From Erwinia sp. E602 (lineage in GTDB: Bacteria; Pseudomonadota; Gammaproteobacteria; Enterobacterales; Enterobacteriaceae), in assembly GCF_018141005.1 (NCBI RefSeq), contig NZ_CP046582.1, forward strand, positions 2,356,001-2,420,000: a stretch of DNA of 64,000 nt. Reading direction: 5' to 3'. Every line of letters starts with the position of its first letter. Position 1 is the stretch's first letter. This document shows, one piece after another, positions 61,229 to 64,000 of this stretch. The position numbers were made by a program, and so were the translations under genes. Under the pieces are notes generated by a model, which was given only the letters and a program-made list of their open reading frames with translations, had not been told where the DNA came from and did not search any database.

Positions 61229-61501
61229 TCTCTCCTCCCTGGTTCCCTGAACAGCTGACCGGATGTACCGCTCCCTCATCCGCGTTACCTCGTCACCCTT
61301 GCTGCCCGCACTGCGGCGCGGGCGGTGGCTGACGAGTGAATTTTATAGCTCCAGTAACAGACGTGATAAATCAACACTGAAACAGTAACATCAGTGACAA
61401 TCAGGAAAATACAGGAAGTATTGGTTGATTTAGAAAACTGTGAAGCAGATTACGGCAAAAGCAGATCTGGCGATTATTTAGGCACTAAATGCAAAAATCA
61501 G
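61229..61501. other. Region between porin gene and IS
   Basis: 272 bases up to the IS. CTCGTCA/TGACGAG (near 61288 and 61331) brackets a G/C-rich stretch that could fold, about 65-100 bases before the porin start. The rest is AT-rich and holds the porin promoter; no gene seen. Confidence 0.4.
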
Positions 61502-61529
61502 TGACTAGTCCTGGTATAAGTTGACACCT

Positions 61530-62402
61530 TCAGCCAGCGATCAACGCCTGATGAACCTCATCAGGCGTTTTATATTTTAGCGCCAGATGTGGACGCTCCC
61601 CGTTGTAGATTGCTACCGACTCCGCCACCATTTTTTTTGCCTCATGCAGATCGGCCGGACGGTGCAGGAGAAATTCCGTTTTCAGTATCCCGTTGACTCT
61701 TTCTGCCAGCGCATTCTGATAACAGTCGTAACCATCGGTCATCGAACAGGTTATTCCATATTTTTGATGCATCGCCTGATACTTTTCCGAGCAATACTGG
61801 ATCCCCCTGTCTGAGTGGTGTATCAGTTTCAGTTGACCGCGCCGGTGTCGTAAGGCACAGCGAAGCGCCTCCATAACCTCTTCAGTTTTAAGGCTTTCAT
61901 GGACGTGGTAGCCCATGATTTTACGTGAGCAGGCGTCGGTTATCAGACTCAGATAAACCATGTCACCCCGGGTTGGAAGATATGTAATATCTGCAACCCA
62001 GGCCTGTTCAGGACGGCTAATTATCACCTGGTCTGGACCCTTTTTTAGCAGATTTGGATGCCTGCGGAACCGATGATGGCTGTTAGTTGTTTTGTGGTAT
62101 GCACGCTTGCAGGGAACCAGCATTCGGTGTTCAGACAGCAGTGTGAACAGCCTGTCACGCCCCACTGGCGGGGCTATCTGTGCCTGGCTGTGAAGCAGGT
62201 AATGAAGTTTCCGTGTGCCTATTCGCGGCTGGCGTAGCCTGACTTTCGCCACGAAACGTATGACCTCAGCCGACTGCCTCCGGCGGGCGATATCCCGTTT
62301 GTTTTGCTGGTACCAGGACTGTCTGCTGTGCCCAAAAAACTGACAGACACGGCTGACCGTCAGCTTTTTGGCCGGAGTTTGCGCGAGGACTTCCCGGGCC
62401 GC
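61530..62402 (-). CDS. IS3-family transposase OrfB (frameshifted part)
   Basis: 290 residues in the -1 frame after orfA. Segments: SRQSWYQQNKRDIARRRQSA, TRKLHYLLHSQ, the DDE core WVADITYLPTRGDMVYLSLI, IHHSDRGIQYCSEKYQ and NALAERVNGILKTEF, then IYNGERPHLALKYKTP. It starts in the overlap with orfA; a GTG at 62252 could also begin an ORF but would miss the first 50 residues. The frameshift window is A-AAA-AAG at 62408-62402 (minus strand), in orfA frame as gtA AAA AAG. Makes an OrfAB fusion transposase. Confidence 0.9.
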   Translation of the reverse strand, partial: AAREVLAQTPAKKLTVSRVCQFFGHSRQSWYQQNKRDIARRRQSAEVIRFVAKVRLRQPRIGTRKLHYLLHSQAQIAPPVGRDRLFTLLSEHRMLVPCKRAYHKTTNSHHRFRRHPNLLKKGPDQVIISRPEQAWVADITYLPTRGDMVYLSLITDACSRKIMGYHVHESLKTEEVMEALRCALRHRRGQLKLIHHSDRGIQYCSEKYQAMHQKYGITCSMTDGYDCYQNALAERVNGILKTEFLLHRPADLHEAKKMVAESVAIYNGERPHLALKYKTPDEVHQALIAG

Positions 62403-62761
62403 TTTTTTACGATGCTTACCCCGTAATCATTTTTTAAAACGTTCACAACCGCTTCAAAAAACTCAGCTTTCTGGCTGACCAGTTCAAGCTGTTCTTCAAG
62501 TTCCTTGATTCTTTGTTGTGGTGTGAGAGGGGTCGGGGGCTGATTCACAGGCAGACTCCTGGTTGAGAGATTGGGCAAAGTTGGACTCCAGTTAAGGCGT
62601 CCATGTTTGCGTAACCAGGACAGAACGGTTGAACGTCCCTGGATGCCATAGCGCTGCTGGGCTTGTTTGTAGGTCAGTTCGCCTTTCTCGACCTGCTCAA
62701 CAACGGCCAGTTTAAAAGACAGAGTGTAATCTCGTTGGGTGCGTTTGAACTCAGTATTCAT
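62360..62761 (-). CDS. IS3-family OrfA (DNA-binding)
   Basis: 133 residues starting MNTEFKRTQRDYTLSFKLAV after CCGGAGAACGTG. Helix-turn-helix QAQQRYGIQGRSTVLSWLRK, followed by a leucine-zipper-like helix (QQRIKELEEQLELVSQKAEF). It binds the IS ends and supplies the N-terminal part of OrfAB through the -1 frameshift. Confidence 0.9.
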   Translation of the reverse strand: MNTEFKRTQRDYTLSFKLAVVEQVEKGELTYKQAQQRYGIQGRSTVLSWLRKHGRLNWSPTLPNLSTRSLPVNQPPTPLTPQQRIKELEEQLELVSQKAEFFEAVVNVLKNDYGVSIVKKRPGKSSRKLRPKS

Positions 62762-62817
62762 CACGTTCTCCGGAATTAAGTCGGAAACGTGTCAACGCTA
62801 TTCAGGACGGGTCACAG

Positions 62818-62844
62818 TATAAAAAAAAGCCGGGTTATCCCGGC
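62818..62844 (-). terminator. Intrinsic terminator of the MHS transporter
   Basis: GCCGGG-TTAT-CCCGGC (62829-62834, 62839-62844) with eight or more As on the + strand gives a T-run for minus-strand transcripts. The IS has inserted immediately beyond it. Confidence 0.88.
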
Positions 62845-62873
62845 CTCTGGTGGGCAGTGATGCGGTTAAGAGG

Positions 62874-64000
62874 TTACCGCCCGGTGCGTCGCTGGCTGTT
62901 GAACAACGCCACGGCGCTAATCAGCGCCAGCGCTACCAGATAGTAGCTCGGGGCCAGCGCGGTGCCGGTCAGGCTAATCAGCAGCGTACAGATCAGCGGC
63001 GCAAAGCCGCCAAAAATGGTCACCGCCAGGTTGTAGGCGATGGCCATGCCGCTGGCGCGGGTCTGCACCGGGAACAGATCGGCCATCATCGACGGCACGG
63101 CGGCAAAGTAGGCGGACTTCAGCAGCGCCATCCAGCCAACCAGCAGCATCAGCGTGGTCGGTGAAGTGTGGTTGACCACCAGCATAAACGCCGGCCAGAT
63201 GGTCACGCCCAGCAGCCCCAGCGCCCACCACATGATACGTACCCGGCCGACCTTCTCCGCCCAAAGGCCCATCAGCGGCGTGACCACCGTCAGGATCACG
63301 CCGGCCAGCAGCGTGGCACCAAAGGCCACCGAACCGGAGAGGTGCAGGTTTTTGGTGGCGTAGGTCGGCACATAGTTGAGCATATAATTGACCCCGGTGG
63401 AGATGACCATCAGCCCCATCGCCAGCAGCAGCAGGGTTTTCTGCTGGCCTCCCAGCATCTTCAGCGGCGACTCCACCTTCTTCTGCGCCACAAAGGTGGC
63501 CGGCTCATGCACGTGGCGGCGGATGTAGAGCCCCACCGGGCCAATCAGCAGGCCAAAGAAGAACGGAATGCGCCATCCCCAGTCCTGGATCTGCGCTTCG
63601 CTGAGCCAGGTGGTCAGCCCGAGGCCAAACGCGGCGGCCATCAGCGTGCTGGCCCCCTGGGTGGCGAACTGCCAGCTGGCGATAAACGCCCGCCGCTGCG
63701 GGAAATGCTCGACAAGGAACGCGGTAGAACTGCCGAACTCACCGCCGGCCGAAAAGCCCTGAATCAGGCGCGCCAGCAGGATCAGCAGCGGTGCCGCCAC
63801 GCCGAGGGTTTCATAGCCCGGCATCACGGCGATCATCAGCCCGCCGATCATCATCAGCGTAATCGACACCAGCAGCGCCTTTTTGCGCCCGTGGCGGTCA
63901 GCATAGGCGCCGAGCACCACCGCGCCCAGCGGACGGATCAGGAACGAGATGCCGAAGCTGCCGAAGGTCAGCAGCAGCGAGACCGACGGGTCAGCCGTCG
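62874..64000 (-). CDS. MHS-family MFS transporter (truncated by window end)
   Basis: The frame is open from 64000 inward, so the N-terminus (about 60 residues) lies outside. What is seen: GISFLIRPLGAVVLGAYADR, HGRKKALL (motif A), LIQGFSAGGEFGSSTAFLVE (MHS signature), then about nine more helices. The family takes up metabolites such as citrate, proline/betaine, shikimate or alpha-ketoglutarate with protons. The substrate cannot be told. It ends before an intrinsic terminator. Confidence 0.88.
   Translation of the reverse strand, partial: TADPSVSLLLTFGSFGISFLIRPLGAVVLGAYADRHGRKKALLVSITLMMIGGLMIAVMPGYETLGVAAPLLILLARLIQGFSAGGEFGSSTAFLVEHFPQRRAFIASWQFATQGASTLMAAAFGLGLTTWLSEAQIQDWGWRIPFFFGLLIGPVGLYIRRHVHEPATFVAQKKVESPLKMLGGQQKTLLLLAMGLMVISTGVNYMLNYVPTYATKNLHLSGSVAFGATLLAGVILTVVTPLMGLWAEKVGRVRIMWWALGLLGVTIWPAFMLVVNHTSPTTLMLLVGWMALLKSAYFAAVPSMMADLFPVQTRASGMAIAYNLAVTIFGGFAPLICTLLISLTGTALAPSYYLVALALISAVALFNSQRRTGR

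Larger units (their letters stand above)
61502..62814 (-). mobile_element. Complete IS3-family insertion sequence, 1313 bp
   Basis: Imperfect 26-bp terminal inverted repeats: TGACTAGTCCTGGTATAAGT at 61502 onward and, on the minus strand from 62814, TGACCCGTCCTGAATAGCGT; both continue TGACAC. CAG directly flanks both ends (61499-61501 and 62815-62817), a 3-bp target duplication as usual for IS3. It has orfA and orfB with a -1 frameshift site. The element looks intact and recent. It lies between the porin operon and the terminator of the next gene. Confidence 0.93.

Overview
The window is a chromosomal segment from an enterobacterium, most probably of the Erwiniaceae (Erwinia/Pantoea-like). This is inferred from the close resemblance of the encoded proteins to remembered Escherichia coli and Salmonella proteins (RluF, SotB, RhaBADM/RhaSR/RhaT, Mqo, GlsB, YcgZ/YmgA/YmgB, SrfABC), from the high GC content, and from the plant-associate flavour of the accessory genes. 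No rRNA or intact tRNA gene, prophage, plasmid origin or CRISPR array was seen. One complete insertion sequence is present near the right end.

Left part (1-13.3 kb): a Nudix remnant, two GNAT acetyltransferases, a CynT-type carbonic anhydrase, and a LysR regulator divergent from a two-gene sugar-type operon (Gfo/Idh/MocA dehydrogenase plus TIM-barrel isomerase/epimerase) that has two matching 12-bp palindromic operators 158 bp apart. Then come a RibH2-type lumazine synthase, a ycgZ-ymgA-ymgB(ariR)-like small-protein cluster with an extra paralogue, an Ala/Thr-rich lipoprotein and malate:quinone oxidoreductase.

Middle part (13.4-45 kb): a VF530 protein; the srfA-srfB-srfC operon (membrane protein, actin/Hsp70-fold ATPase, P-loop GTPase-like protein); a barnase-barstar pair; an orphan sugar-binding protein; a Pho-box-preceded alkaline phosphatase; an old-yellow-enzyme reductase; several small unknown genes; the methionine synthase pair mesX-mesD; two transporters; and a large sulfur-type cluster. 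That cluster holds a metQNI-like importer, an isopenicillin-N-synthase-like oxygenase, a cysteine synthase and an SsuB/TauA/SsuC-like importer whose ATPase gene is divergent from its other two genes. Regulators of the AraC (SoxS/MarA size), Rrf2 and XRE/MmyB types and a DHA2 efflux pump follow.

Right part (45-64 kb): glutaminase preceded by a 14.5-copy hexanucleotide repeat, sotB, a complete L-rhamnose regulon (rhaBADM, rhaSR, rhaT, aldA), rluF, an OprD-like porin with an exported SurE-like nucleotidase, an intact IS3-family element with a 3-bp target duplication, and the truncated end of an MHS-family transporter. The rhamnose block 48.1-54.0 kb is bracketed by two pairs of a roughly 95-100-bp repeat in inverted orientation.

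The most novel-looking item is a 38-codon gene at 57456-57572. It encodes a peptide with a double-glycine leader and a Trp/Lys-rich 23-residue mature part, behind a near-consensus CRP site placed exactly at -41.5 from a predicted start. No dedicated exporter or immunity gene is visible beside it.
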